The notes beneath the pieces were generated by a model. It worked only from the letters and a program-made list of their open reading frames with translations, had not been told where the DNA came from and did no database searches. Positions 50,020-58,289 of a stretch of 64,000 nt of DNA are shown one piece after another. A program made the position numbers and the translations under genes. The number at the start of each line of letters is the position of its first letter. Position 1 is the stretch's first letter. Source of the stretch: Microbacterium sp. Leaf288 (GTDB taxonomy: Bacteria > Actinomycetota > Actinomycetes > Actinomycetales > Microbacteriaceae). Where the stretch lies: contig NZ_LMNI01000012.1 in assembly GCF_001422925.1 (NCBI RefSeq), forward strand, positions 674,195 to 738,194, in the 5' to 3' direction.

Positions 50020-51210
50020 TCAGGCCGCGAGGCGGCGCCGCTCGGCCAGGCTCTCGATCGCCAGGCGGTACTCGTCGATCATCCGGCCGCGCGACAGGCT
50101 CGGACGGGCGGCGAGCGCGGCATCGCGGTAGCTCGCCCGATCGTGCAGCACGGCCTCCCAGGCGGCGGCGATGGCGTCGGGATCGCGCGGTGTCACGAGC
50201 CCGAACCCTTCGACGCTCTGCGCCGCGTCGCCGACGTCGGTGGTGACCGGCGTCGCGCCCGACGCCGCCCCCTCGAGCAGGCACAGCGGCGATGCTTCCC
50301 CGAACGCACTCGTGAGCGCGACGATGTCGGCGATCCGGTACAGCGCCGGCATGTCGCCGCGGATGCCCAGGGCGTGCACGCGATCTGCGGGGGCCGCAGC
50401 ATCCATCATCAGCGAAGCGAAGCCCGCGTTGTCATGGGTCATGCCCGCGCCGCACAGCACGTAGTGCGCATCCGGCCGCGCTGCGGCGTGGCGCGCGGCC
50501 GCGCGGAGGAACAGCCCCGGGTCCTTCATCGAATCGAACCGGGCGGCGAGGAGTACCACGGGAGCATCGAGCGGGATGCCGATGCTTGCGCGCAGCGCGA
50601 TGCACTCGAAGTCGTCGGCGGCCGGACCGAACACGTCGATGTCGATGCCGTTCGGCACGACCCGACGATCGAGGCCGAAGGGCAGGTGCTGTGCGTAGAC
50701 CTCGTCGGTCGAGCGTGCACATGAGATCGTGGCGGCGAGGAGCCCGGTCTCGGCCGCCTCGCGGAGCCATCCGAGCGCCGGTCCGGAGTGGGTCGGATCC
50801 GAGCGGTGGAGGCAGGCGGTGACGGGTACCGACGGCATCAGCCCGTGGGCGCGCAACGCCAGCAGCAGACCGAGCGGCTGCTCCTTGAGCGAGAGCACGA
50901 CATCCGCCTGCGCGATCGCCTCGGCGGCGCGGTGCAGGTCGAGCTCGCGGAACGAGGACGGATCCATCGGATCCGCGCCGGCCGTGCCGCCCAGCGCAGT
51001 GATCTCGACGCCCGCCGCGGCGAGCCGCCGGTAGCGAGGGTCGTCGTGGGCGAACTGGACGGTGGCGTCCCGGCGCGCCTGCGCCGACAGCGACAGCACC
51101 GCATGGGCCTGCTCGCCACCGGCGTGGAGCCCGGCGACGACGTCGGAGTGAAGGATCCTCGCCCCGCCGGCGAAGAAGCCTTCGTACAGGGACAGCACGC
51201 GAAGGGTCAT
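50020..51210 (-). CDS. GT4-family glycosyltransferase
   Basis: This 396-residue GT-B fold transferase has an N-terminal half opening LRVLSLYEGFFAGGARILHSD, the linker VVPNGIDIDVFGP near residue 190, a nucleotide-sugar half with VVLLAARFDSMKDPGLFLRAA, and the EX7E element AFGEASPLCLLEGAASGATPV. It would add a sugar to a lipid-linked or exported glycan at the membrane face. I start at ATG 51210, behind GAGAGGTGCC. The nearby GH26/OpgC proteins suggest a role in surface polysaccharide, though this is inference from distance only. Confidence 0.88.
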   Translation of the reverse strand: MTLRVLSLYEGFFAGGARILHSDVVAGLHAGGEQAHAVLSLSAQARRDATVQFAHDDPRYRRLAAAGVEITALGGTAGADPMDPSSFRELDLHRAAEAIAQADVVLSLKEQPLGLLLALRAHGLMPSVPVTACLHRSDPTHSGPALGWLREAAETGLLAATISCARSTDEVYAQHLPFGLDRRVVPNGIDIDVFGPAADDFECIALRASIGIPLDAPVVLLAARFDSMKDPGLFLRAAARHAAARPDAHYVLCGAGMTHDNAGFASLMMDAAAPADRVHALGIRGDMPALYRIADIVALTSAFGEASPLCLLEGAASGATPVTTDVGDAAQSVEGFGLVTPRDPDAIAAAWEAVLHDRASYRDAALAARPSLSRGRMIDEYRLAIESLAERRRLAA

Positions 51211-51578
51211 GTGGCACCTCTCGGGGGGAGGGACGACGGACGGATCGGATGCCGGAAACCTTCGTTCCGGCCGGTCACTGTCGGCGCCGGTGCCGGTCGA
51301 TCCATCGTCGGGGCCGCGCGCCTCGATGTCGATGAACAGCCGGGGTGCATCGGGTGAACGCTCGACGCACGCGGGGTCTTCGAATTGCGCGTCTGTGCGC
51401 TCCCCCTCGTCCATATCGCGTGCTCTCACCGAGATCACGAGATCCGAACGCGAACAACGCGTGCTCTCGGTGAGAGCACGCGATGTGAACGCTCGCGGCG
51501 GCGGCCCGGCGCAGCGCGGCGCCCCAGCGCGGCGCCCCAGCGCGGGCGGCTCAGCGCGGGCGGCTCAGCGCGGGCGGG
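51211..51578. other. 368-bp gap with repeats, no gene seen
   Basis: It holds a 20-bp perfect inverted repeat (51415-51484) and a 14-bp tandem array (51512-51593). The reverse-strand frame that reads through the first half has no start with a ribosome site and low coding quality. The glycosyltransferase promoter must lie in the right part of it. Confidence 0.6.
51415..51484. repeat. 20-bp perfect inverted repeat
   Basis: ATCGCGTGCTCTCACCGAGA (51415-51434) is exactly complementary to 51465-51484, separated by 30 nt. The right arm region also holds a smaller palindrome, TGCTCTC-ggt-GAGAGCA (51462-51478). It lies between the glycosyltransferase start and the MarR stop. Confidence 0.88.
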
Positions 51579-51593
51579 TCAGCGCGGGCGGCT
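51512..51593. repeat. 14-bp tandem repeat (CAGCGCGGGCGGCT), six units
   Basis: Units start at 51512, 51525, 51538, 51552, 51566 and 51580. The first two are 13-bp variants (CAGCGCGGCGCCC); the others are 14 bp and nearly identical. The stop codon of the minus-strand MarR gene (51579-51581) lies at the junction of units five and six. Confidence 0.85.
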
Positions 51594-52064
51594 CGCCGCC
51601 ATCCGGCCGTCGGGGTCGAGCCGGGCGAGCACGGCGGCGGTGATCTCCCGCAGCTGCTCCGCCTGCTCGGGCGAGATCACGTCGAGCAGCAGGGAGCGCA
51701 CGGTCTCGACATGGCCCGGTGTCGCCTGGAGCACCTTGCGGCGGCCGTTCGCGGTGATGACGGCGTCGGTCGCGCGTGCGTCGGAGGCGTTGCGCTCCCG
51801 TCGAACGAGGCCGCGCGCCTCGAGCCGCGAGATCACGTGCGACAGGCGCGGGAGCGTCGCATTCGTCATCGACGCGAGCTCCTTCATCTGGAGGCGGTGG
51901 TCGTCGGCGTTCGACAGCATCGACAGCGCGAAGTAGTCGAAGTGCGTGAGGTCCTCGTCACGCAGGAGCTGGGCGTCGAGTTCGCGTGGGAGCAGTTCGA
52001 GGAGTGCGGCGAACGGCACCCACATGTCCTGCTCGTCGCCCGTGTAGAACCGCGGCCTGTTCAT
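51579..52064 (-). CDS. MarR-family transcriptional regulator
   Basis: This 161-residue winged-helix repressor has an N-terminal dimer helix, then LTHFDYFALSMLSNAD, LQMKELASMTNATLPRLSHVISRLEARGLVRRE (recognition helix and wing, cited here as key elements) and ARATDAVITANGRRKV. It shows the usual MarR length. A perfect ACTTGT-N4-ACAAGT palindrome lies 18-33 nt upstream of its ATG, the expected autoregulatory site. The C-terminus ends in SRPR, encoded by a 14-bp tandem repeat. Its targets may include the divergent GH26-like/OpgC gene. Confidence 0.9.
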   Translation of the reverse strand: MNRPRFYTGDEQDMWVPFAALLELLPRELDAQLLRDEDLTHFDYFALSMLSNADDHRLQMKELASMTNATLPRLSHVISRLEARGLVRRERNASDARATDAVITANGRRKVLQATPGHVETVRSLLLDVISPEQAEQLREITAAVLARLDPDGRMAASRPR

Positions 52065-52081
52065 TCTCCGATTCTAGGAAT

Positions 52082-52097
52082 ACTTGTGGCGACAAGT
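52082..52097. promoter_or_regulatory. MarR-type operator palindrome
   Basis: ACTTGT (52082-52087) and ACAAGT (52092-52097) are perfect inverted arms around GGCG. The site lies 18 nt from the MarR ATG at 52064 and about 150 nt from the divergent membrane protein gene at 52251. Confidence 0.7.
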
Positions 52098-52250
52098 GGG
52101 CTGAACCCCCGCGCCTCGTATTCGCGCGCGAAGCCCTTGTCGCACCTGTCGCTGCTCGGTGCCGGCGTCTCGTTCGTTACGATCGAGACCAGGCAGCCCG
52201 AAGCCATCGTCATCGTCCGGAAACGCCCTCCTCGAAAGGACCACCGCCCG

Positions 52251-54701
52251 ATGCTCGACGGTTTCCGCGCGGTCGCTCTCCGGATGGCAGCCGCAGCCGC
52301 AGCCGCAGTCGTGGTCGGTCTTCTCGCAGCTCCCGCCTCCGCAGCCGCCGCGCCCGACCCTTCGCCCTCGTCCGGCGTCTCGCTCAGCCCCGCCTCGGGC
52401 GGCGCCTACTTCGGCACGACGATCGACTGGAGCGTCGACACCGCCGCGCTGGAGGCCGAACGCCTGGGCCGCACGCCCGCCATTCTGGAGCACGTCACGA
52501 GGTACCCGCTCTCGGCCGCCGAACGTTCGTACCTCGATCAGTTCGTCGCGCAGGCTGCGGGCGTCGGGGCGCTGCCCACTGTCACGATCGCACCGGACGG
52601 AGAGCTCGCCGAGTTCGACAAGACCGATGCGAACGAGATCGTCGAGGCCGTCGCGCGGGCGCGCGTCGACACCGACGTGCCGCTGTACGTCCGGTTCGCG
52701 CCGGGCATGAACGCCCCGTGGGTCTCCTGGGGGCAGCAGCCGAGCGCGTACGTCGCCGCCTTCCGTGTGCTGGCCGACGCCGTGCACTCCGGGCTCCCCG
52801 GCGCGGCGATGGTCTGGTCGCCGACCTCAGGCGTCGGATACCCCTTCGGTGCGGATCCTGCCGCGACGGCCGAACTCGACACCGACCGCGACGGTCGGGT
52901 GACCTCCGCCGATGACCCCTACGGCCCCTACTACCCCGGGGACCGGTACGCCGACTGGGTCGGGCTTCAGGCCTACCACGACCCGAGCGAAGGTGGTGCG
53001 GCGGTCAACGCCGCACCGCCGCCCGGTGCTCTCGCCGGCCACCTCCAGGGGGACGGGAACCTGGCATTCGTCGACCGCTTCGCGTCGCGGGATCGCCCCC
53101 TCATGCTCGAGACCGGCGCCTTCTTCGCTGCCGGCGCGGGCGGTAGAGGCGAGCTCGAGATCAAGCAGCAGTGGTGGCGCCAGGTCATCGCCGCGGTCGA
53201 TGACTTCCCCGCGCTCGACGCCGTCGTCTGGCGTGACGCCGCTTCGACGCGCGGCGACGTCGGACGAGCGTCGATCGATTGGAGCATCAGCGCGTCCCCG
53301 GAGCTCGTCGAGGCGTTCCTGGCGGACGCCGAAGCCGGCGGCCTGGTGTTCGGGCCCGTGTACTCGCCGTCGGGGCGCGCGCCCGCGAGTCTCGCGACAG
53401 GCACGACGATCGGCGGGCTCGCCGGGTGGCTCATCGCCGCCGCGATCTTCGCGGCGACCGTCGCACTGCTGATGTGGGGCTTCACCAGGGGCAGCCGCAG
53501 CGGTCTCGCGTACGACGGACCCTCGCGCCGGGACCTGCGCATCGACCTCCTGCGCGGCATCGCGATCGTGTTCGTCCTCGTCAACCACCTGGGGATGGTC
53601 TCGTTGTTCCAGAACGTGTCCCAGGAGGCGATCGGCATCGTGTCGGGCGCCGAGCTGTTCGTGCTGCTCTCGGGTGTCGTGCTGGGCATGGTCTATCGCC
53701 CGAAGATCGAGCGGGACGGCATGGGCGAGACTACGTCGCTGATCGAACGCCGCGCCGGGAAGATCTACGTGGCGGCGCTCGGCGTCGTGCTGGTGGTCGG
53801 GCTGCTGAGCCTCCTTCCCTTCCTGAACGCGACACCCGCCACCACCTTCATCGACGAGGGCACCGGCGCCGCGGGTGCAGAGGCGACGGGGCGCGTGTAC
53901 GACCTCTACTCCGGGTTCGACCGGCTTTTCGAGTACCCGGTGGACCCGAGCGTGTTCGTGGACATCCTGCTGCTGCGGATGGGGCCATGGCAGGTCAACG
54001 TCCTGGGCTTCTACGTGGTGATGCTGGTCGTCTCGCCGCTGATCCTGTGGGCGCTGTCACGACGCTGGTGGATCGTGGTGCTGGTCACGAGCTGGGCGGT
54101 GTACAGCATCCAATCGTTCCTTCATCTCCGCCTGCTGCCGTCGCAGTTCGAGGACTCCTTCCCGCTGCTGACGTGGCAGGCGCTCTTCGTGACCGGCATG
54201 GTCGCCGGCTATCACCGGACCGCGATCGTCGACTGGTTCACCACCCGGTGGGGACGCGCGGCCCTGGCCATCTGCGTCCTGGCGACCGTGGGCCTGATGG
54301 TGTTCTCGTGGAACAACCCCTACCTGTCCAGCACGCTCGATGTCAGGCTCGGGGTCGTTGCGCCGAACACGTTCTCCGGGGTGTACGGGGCGTGGTTCGA
54401 GCGGACCTACCTCGACCCCGGCCGCGTGCTCAACGCGCTGCTGGTCACCGTCACGATCTACGCCCTGTTCAGCGTGCTGTGGAAGCCGATCAACCGTGCG
54501 GTGGGGTGGTTCTTCATCCCGCTCGGGCAGACCACGCTGTACGTCTTCATCATGCAGCTGGTGTTCGTGCTGATCGTGGCGAACATCCCGCTCCTGCACG
54601 AAGGCGACCTGCTGGTGAACACGATCGCCTACATCGTGATCCTCGGACTGATGTGGGTCATGGTGAAGAAGCGCTTCCTGTTCCGCATCATCCCGCGCTG
54701 A
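52251..54701 (+). CDS. GH26-like domain fused to OpgC-type membrane acyltransferase
   Basis: This 816-residue protein has a signal peptide (AVVVGLLAAPASAAAA), then an extracellular GH26-like TIM barrel to about residue 370. At the acid/base position it reads LYVRFAPGMNAPWVSWG (about residue 150) where active enzymes have HEMNG, so His and Glu are lost. The nucleophile-like Glu remains in PLMLETGAFF (about 287). A helix (GLAGWLIAAAIFAATVALL) leads to an OpgC-like domain with about nine more helices, starting RRDLRIDLLRGIAIVFVLVNHLG. OpgC proteins transfer acyl groups, often succinyl, to glycans. I start at ATG 52251, behind GAAAGGA. It converges with an intact GH26 gene 4 bp away. Confidence 0.82.
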   Translation: MLDGFRAVALRMAAAAAAAVVVGLLAAPASAAAAPDPSPSSGVSLSPASGGAYFGTTIDWSVDTAALEAERLGRTPAILEHVTRYPLSAAERSYLDQFVAQAAGVGALPTVTIAPDGELAEFDKTDANEIVEAVARARVDTDVPLYVRFAPGMNAPWVSWGQQPSAYVAAFRVLADAVHSGLPGAAMVWSPTSGVGYPFGADPAATAELDTDRDGRVTSADDPYGPYYPGDRYADWVGLQAYHDPSEGGAAVNAAPPPGALAGHLQGDGNLAFVDRFASRDRPLMLETGAFFAAGAGGRGELEIKQQWWRQVIAAVDDFPALDAVVWRDAASTRGDVGRASIDWSISASPELVEAFLADAEAGGLVFGPVYSPSGRAPASLATGTTIGGLAGWLIAAAIFAATVALLMWGFTRGSRSGLAYDGPSRRDLRIDLLRGIAIVFVLVNHLGMVSLFQNVSQEAIGIVSGAELFVLLSGVVLGMVYRPKIERDGMGETTSLIERRAGKIYVAALGVVLVVGLLSLLPFLNATPATTFIDEGTGAAGAEATGRVYDLYSGFDRLFEYPVDPSVFVDILLLRMGPWQVNVLGFYVVMLVVSPLILWALSRRWWIVVLVTSWAVYSIQSFLHLRLLPSQFEDSFPLLTWQALFVTGMVAGYHRTAIVDWFTTRWGRAALAICVLATVGLMVFSWNNPYLSSTLDVRLGVVAPNTFSGVYGAWFERTYLDPGRVLNALLVTVTIYALFSVLWKPINRAVGWFFIPLGQTTLYVFIMQLVFVLIVANIPLLHEGDLLVNTIAYIVILGLMWVMVKKRFLFRIIPR

Positions 54702-54705
54702 CGGC

Positions 54706-55929
54706 TCAGCCGCGTCGGGCGGCGAGTGCGGAGGCGAGAGCGGATGCAGAACCCGGCGTGCTGTCGATCCTCCAGTCGACCTCCTTGTCGTGGTGGAACC
54801 AGACCAGGCCCGTCACGTCGGGCTGGTTCGCCAAGTGGGCGACGAGGTCGGCGTTCCACGTCGCCTTCGACCCGCCCGCCTCGGCCGACGCGGTCTCGGC
54901 GACGATGATCGGCTTTCCGGGTGCCAGCGCACGGAGCTGGGCGAGCCCGTCACCGAACAGCGGTGCCGGAGTGATCCAGCTGCTCCACGCCTGTGACACG
55001 CCCCAGTTGTAGCCGTCGAGCGCGACGGCGTCGACGTACTCGGCGCCCGGATAGAGCGACGCGAGCGGCGTCGAACCGGTGTAGGGCACGTTCGGGCTCC
55101 ACATCCACTGCACGTTCGTGGCTCCTGCAGCGGTCACGACGTCGTGCACGTGCCGCCACGCCGCCGCGTATGAGCCGGGGGCGTTCCCGTTCACGCCGTC
55201 GCTCCACGGGTACCAGTTCCCGTTCATCTCGTGCGCGTAGCGCACGTACAGCGGCCTGCCCCAGGCGGCGAGCGCCGCGCCCCACTGCTGCAGGTACGCG
55301 TCGTAGGCTCCGGCGATCACCTGCGCGTTGGAGTACGCCGGCTGCGTGACGCCACCACCCCACCGCCACGGCTCCCACGTGAGAATGCTCGTGGCGCCCC
55401 TCGCCGCGACGCTGTCGAGCCCCGCGATCGGCGGCGACTGCGCGAAGTCGTAGTACGAGAGCACCAGGCCGGGGCTCTCGCCCACGAGCCGGGCGACCGC
55501 ATCGAGTTCGCCGTTCGCACTCGCGCCGCCCGGTGTCGTGACGCCGAACCGCAGCCGTGCGGTGCTGATCGCCGGGGCGACGGGCGCCGGCTGCGGCACG
55601 GCGAAGGATGCCGTCGCCGCTGCGTCGCCCGCCGTTGCCGACACCGCGAGCATCGGCGTGGTCGTCGCCGGGATGATCACCGTGGCGCGGAAGGTTCCCG
55701 ACGCGCTGGTCGTGAACGTCGCGGTCGCGGTGCCCGCCGTCACGGTTCCGGCGCGCTTCTTGCCGAAGCCGGCGCCGGTGACCGTCACGCTGGTGCCGAC
55801 CGGCCCGGCGCTGGGTGAGAGCGCGAGCGTTCCGGTCGCTGCGCTCGCGGGCCCGGGCACGGCGATCACCCCGAGCAGGAGGCCGAAGGCCACCGCCACT
55901 GCCGTTCCGCCGGTACGGATACGAGACAT
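54706..55929 (-). CDS. secreted GH26 glycosidase with IPT/TIG-like domain
   Basis: This 407-residue exported enzyme has a signal peptide (AVAFGLLLGVIAVPGPASA), then an IPT/TIG-like beta-domain (SPSAGPVGTSVTVTGAGFGKK) to about residue 120, and a GH26 barrel. The acid/base Glu lies in YVRYAHEMNGNWYPW (about residue 234) and the nucleophile Glu in PIIVAETASAE (about 345). GH26 enzymes cut beta-mannans or related glucans, and relatives in actinobacteria often sit with exopolysaccharide genes. I start at ATG 55929, with GAGGAGGGG upstream. It converges with the GH26-like/OpgC fusion, 4 bp apart. Confidence 0.87.
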   Translation of the reverse strand: MSRIRTGGTAVAVAFGLLLGVIAVPGPASAATGTLALSPSAGPVGTSVTVTGAGFGKKRAGTVTAGTATATFTTSASGTFRATVIIPATTTPMLAVSATAGDAAATASFAVPQPAPVAPAISTARLRFGVTTPGGASANGELDAVARLVGESPGLVLSYYDFAQSPPIAGLDSVAARGATSILTWEPWRWGGGVTQPAYSNAQVIAGAYDAYLQQWGAALAAWGRPLYVRYAHEMNGNWYPWSDGVNGNAPGSYAAAWRHVHDVVTAAGATNVQWMWSPNVPYTGSTPLASLYPGAEYVDAVALDGYNWGVSQAWSSWITPAPLFGDGLAQLRALAPGKPIIVAETASAEAGGSKATWNADLVAHLANQPDVTGLVWFHHDKEVDWRIDSTPGSASALASALAARRG

Positions 55930-56010
55930 CGGAGTCCCCTCCTCGCGGTGCATCCCCCCCCCAGATTCGCGGGGACGATCCCCGGGCCGCGTCAGGTCAG
56001 GGTACCCGCG

Positions 56011-56030
56011 GGCCGCCGTGAGGGGCGGCC
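56011..56030 (-). terminator. hairpin after the ABC exporter genes
   Basis: GGCCGCC (56011-56017) pairs with GGCGGCC (56024-56030) around GTGAGG. It lies 41 nt past the permease stop at 56071 and upstream of the GH26 gene. Confidence 0.5.
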
Positions 56031-56070
56031 GGGGACGATGGCCTGAGGGCTTCCTGAGGAATTCCGCGCG

Positions 56071-57168
56071 TCACGCGATGCGCGTCCCCGCCGGCAGACG
56101 GCCGACGGGGGTGCGCGTCCGCGCCCACGCCCACCACATCAGACCCGCCGCGAGCAGCAGCTGCAGCGTCATGCCGACGAACCAGCTCGGCGTCGACTGG
56201 TCGACGACCTCCGCCGGCGTGCGCTGGTCGCCCTGCGACCCGGGCGTGCAGTCGTCCCAGCGCTGCTCGAGCTCGGGCGGCTGCTGAGCCGCCCGCACGC
56301 CGAACTTGATCTGGCCGAACAGGTCGTTCGGGTTGCCGTACTCGTCGTACTGCGTCGGCGTCGCGTCGGCGAGGATCACGAACGGATTCGCGGCGAGCAG
56401 CCACCACACCTGGTCGAACCGCGGGACTTCGTGCGTCGACGTCTCCCACTCACCGCACCGCACCTCGATGTCGTCGTCACACGGATTCTCGTCGCTGGGC
56501 GTCTCGCCGGGCAGACACGGGTAGCCGTCACCCGTGTATTGGTCGTACTCGATCGAGCGGAAGTGGCTCGTCACCTCGGACCGCATCGTCATGCCGACGA
56601 GCGCGAACGCGATGAGCGTGCCGACGACGAGCGCCGCGACCACGAGGTACGTCGTCGCGACCGAGAACAGCGGACGCGACAGGATGCCGCTGAGCGCCAC
56701 CCCGATGGCCGAGATGATGCCGACCTCGAAGACGAGCACCAGCAGCGACACCGTGATCGTCGCCGGCGCTCCCCCGCCCCCGAGCGTCGCAAGCACGAGG
56801 AACGGCACCGACACCGCGACGAACGCGAGGCCCGTGACCCAGGCGGCGAGGAACTTGCCGATCAGGATCTCGAGGGTGCTCGCCAGTGTGACCTGAACGG
56901 GTGCGAGGGTCGCGGCGTCCCGGTCGCCGTTGATCGCGTTGCCGCTCAGCGTGGGCGAGACGAGCACCACCAGCAGCAGCGTGATGTAGACGATGGTGGA
57001 GTAGATCGCGCCGCCCGGCCGGTACGCCGACCCCCACGCGAGGAACGAGAGCCCGGTCACGATCGCGAGCAGCACGGCGAAGACGCCGAGCAGCACGTAC
57101 CAGGCGATGCTGCGGGTGCGCTGCGTCAGCTCGAGGCCGACGATGGTGCCGAGTCGCTGACCGCTCAC
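56071..57168 (-). CDS. ABC-2 type exporter permease
   Basis: This 365-residue membrane protein has six hydrophobic spans, including TRSIAWYVLLGVFAVLLAIVTGLSF and IVYITLLLVVLVSPTLSGNAI, and an extracellular loop of about 110 residues with several Cys and acidic residues (GDGYPCLPGETPSDENPCDDD, cited as key features) before the last helix. It pairs with the following ATPase gene product to export an unknown substrate. It starts with GTG at 57168, overlapping the ATPase stop (GTGA). The large Cys-bearing loop before the last span is unusual for ABC-2 permeases. Confidence 0.85.
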   Translation of the reverse strand: MSGQRLGTIVGLELTQRTRSIAWYVLLGVFAVLLAIVTGLSFLAWGSAYRPGGAIYSTIVYITLLLVVLVSPTLSGNAINGDRDAATLAPVQVTLASTLEILIGKFLAAWVTGLAFVAVSVPFLVLATLGGGGAPATITVSLLVLVFEVGIISAIGVALSGILSRPLFSVATTYLVVAALVVGTLIAFALVGMTMRSEVTSHFRSIEYDQYTGDGYPCLPGETPSDENPCDDDIEVRCGEWETSTHEVPRFDQVWWLLAANPFVILADATPTQYDEYGNPNDLFGQIKFGVRAAQQPPELEQRWDDCTPGSQGDQRTPAEVVDQSTPSWFVGMTLQLLLAAGLMWWAWARTRTPVGRLPAGTRIA

Positions 57169-58199
57169 GACGTCGCCTCGCTCTCGTCCTCGCCCGGTGC
57201 CGGGGGTTCGGATGGTGGTGGGGCTTGGGGCGGTCGTCCGTCGCCGAGGTCGAGGAAGGTGCGCTCGAGTGCGCCCTGCGCCGCCGCGAACTCCACGACG
57301 TCGAGTCCGGCGCCGACGAGGTCGCGCAGCGCCCCGGCCGCGGCATCCTCCGATTCGAACGACACCACGACGTCGCGGCGGTCGACACCGAGGCTCTCGG
57401 CCGGGATCCGCAGTGCGCCCGCCACCTGCTCGACGGCGACGGATGCCTCGGCCCCCGCCAGCCGCACCCGCCAGGGGCGCGCACGGCGCGAGGCCGCCTC
57501 GACGCGGGCGGGGTCGACGGTCACACCGGCCATGAGGAAGACGGCGTCGTCGACGACCTCCTCGAGCTCGGACAGGATGTGGCTCGACACCAGCACGGTG
57601 CGCCCCTCGGCGGCGAACCGCCGCAGCAGCAGCCGCAGGTCGATGCGGGCCTGCGGGTCCAGACCCGAGGCCGGCTCGTCGAGCAGCAGCACGCGGGGGT
57701 CGTGCACGAGGGCTCTCGCGAGTCCGAGGCGCTGCTTCTGCCCGCGGGACAGCACGCGGGCGGGGGCGTCGGCGAGGTCGACCAGGCCGACTTCGCCCAG
57801 CAGGGCGTCGGCGCGGACGGATGCCTCGGCCCGCGGCATCCCGTACAGCCTCGCGGTGACCGCCAGCGTCTCGCGGGACGTGAGCGAGTTCCAGGCGCCG
57901 AGCGCGTCGGGCATCCAGCCGAGCAGCGCCCGGGCCGCCTGCGGGTCGGTGACGGGGTCGACGCCGTCGATGCGGATCGAGCCGGCGTCGGGCGCCAGCA
58001 GGGACGCGAGCATCAGCAGGAGCGTGGTCTTGCCCGAGCCGTTCGGGCCGACGAGACCGGTGACCCGGCCGGCGTGAGCCCTCAGCGTGACGTTGCGGAC
58101 GGCCTGCACCTCGCCGAACGCGCGACGCACGCCCTGCACGACGATGCCGGGCTCGGCGGGGATTCCCGGGGCCTGAGGGGCCGGACTCGGCATGCTCAC
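57165..58199 (-). CDS. ABC transporter ATP-binding protein (exporter)
   Basis: This ATPase of about 344 residues has Walker A GLVGPNGSGKTTLL (about residue 50), Q-loop region, signature LSRGQKQRLGLARAL, Walker B RVLLLDEPASGLDPQ and switch His in VLVSSHILSELEEV. A C-terminal extension of about 100 residues, ending in a Pro-rich tail, follows the DrrA/CcmA-type core. It drives the permease encoded just downstream. The start is either GTG 58199 or ATG 58193; neither has a clear ribosome site, and I chose the GTG because it sits farther from the upstream terminator-poor gap. Confidence 0.88.
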   Translation of the reverse strand: MSMPSPAPQAPGIPAEPGIVVQGVRRAFGEVQAVRNVTLRAHAGRVTGLVGPNGSGKTTLLLMLASLLAPDAGSIRIDGVDPVTDPQAARALLGWMPDALGAWNSLTSRETLAVTARLYGMPRAEASVRADALLGEVGLVDLADAPARVLSRGQKQRLGLARALVHDPRVLLLDEPASGLDPQARIDLRLLLRRFAAEGRTVLVSSHILSELEEVVDDAVFLMAGVTVDPARVEAASRRARPWRVRLAGAEASVAVEQVAGALRIPAESLGVDRRDVVVSFESEDAAAGALRDLVGAGLDVVEFAAAQGALERTFLDLGDGRPPQAPPPSEPPAPGEDESEATS

Positions 58200-58289
58200 G
58201 CGCCCCACCCTAGCGACCCGGCGCCGGCCCGCCACGCCTTGAAGAGACTTCGAGTGTCAAGACACGCTCCACCTGAACCGGCGACGAGC

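Noticed and set aside
51512..51593. CRISPR or attachment site
   Set aside because: The 13-14 bp units are contiguous, and no integrase or phage gene lies nearby.
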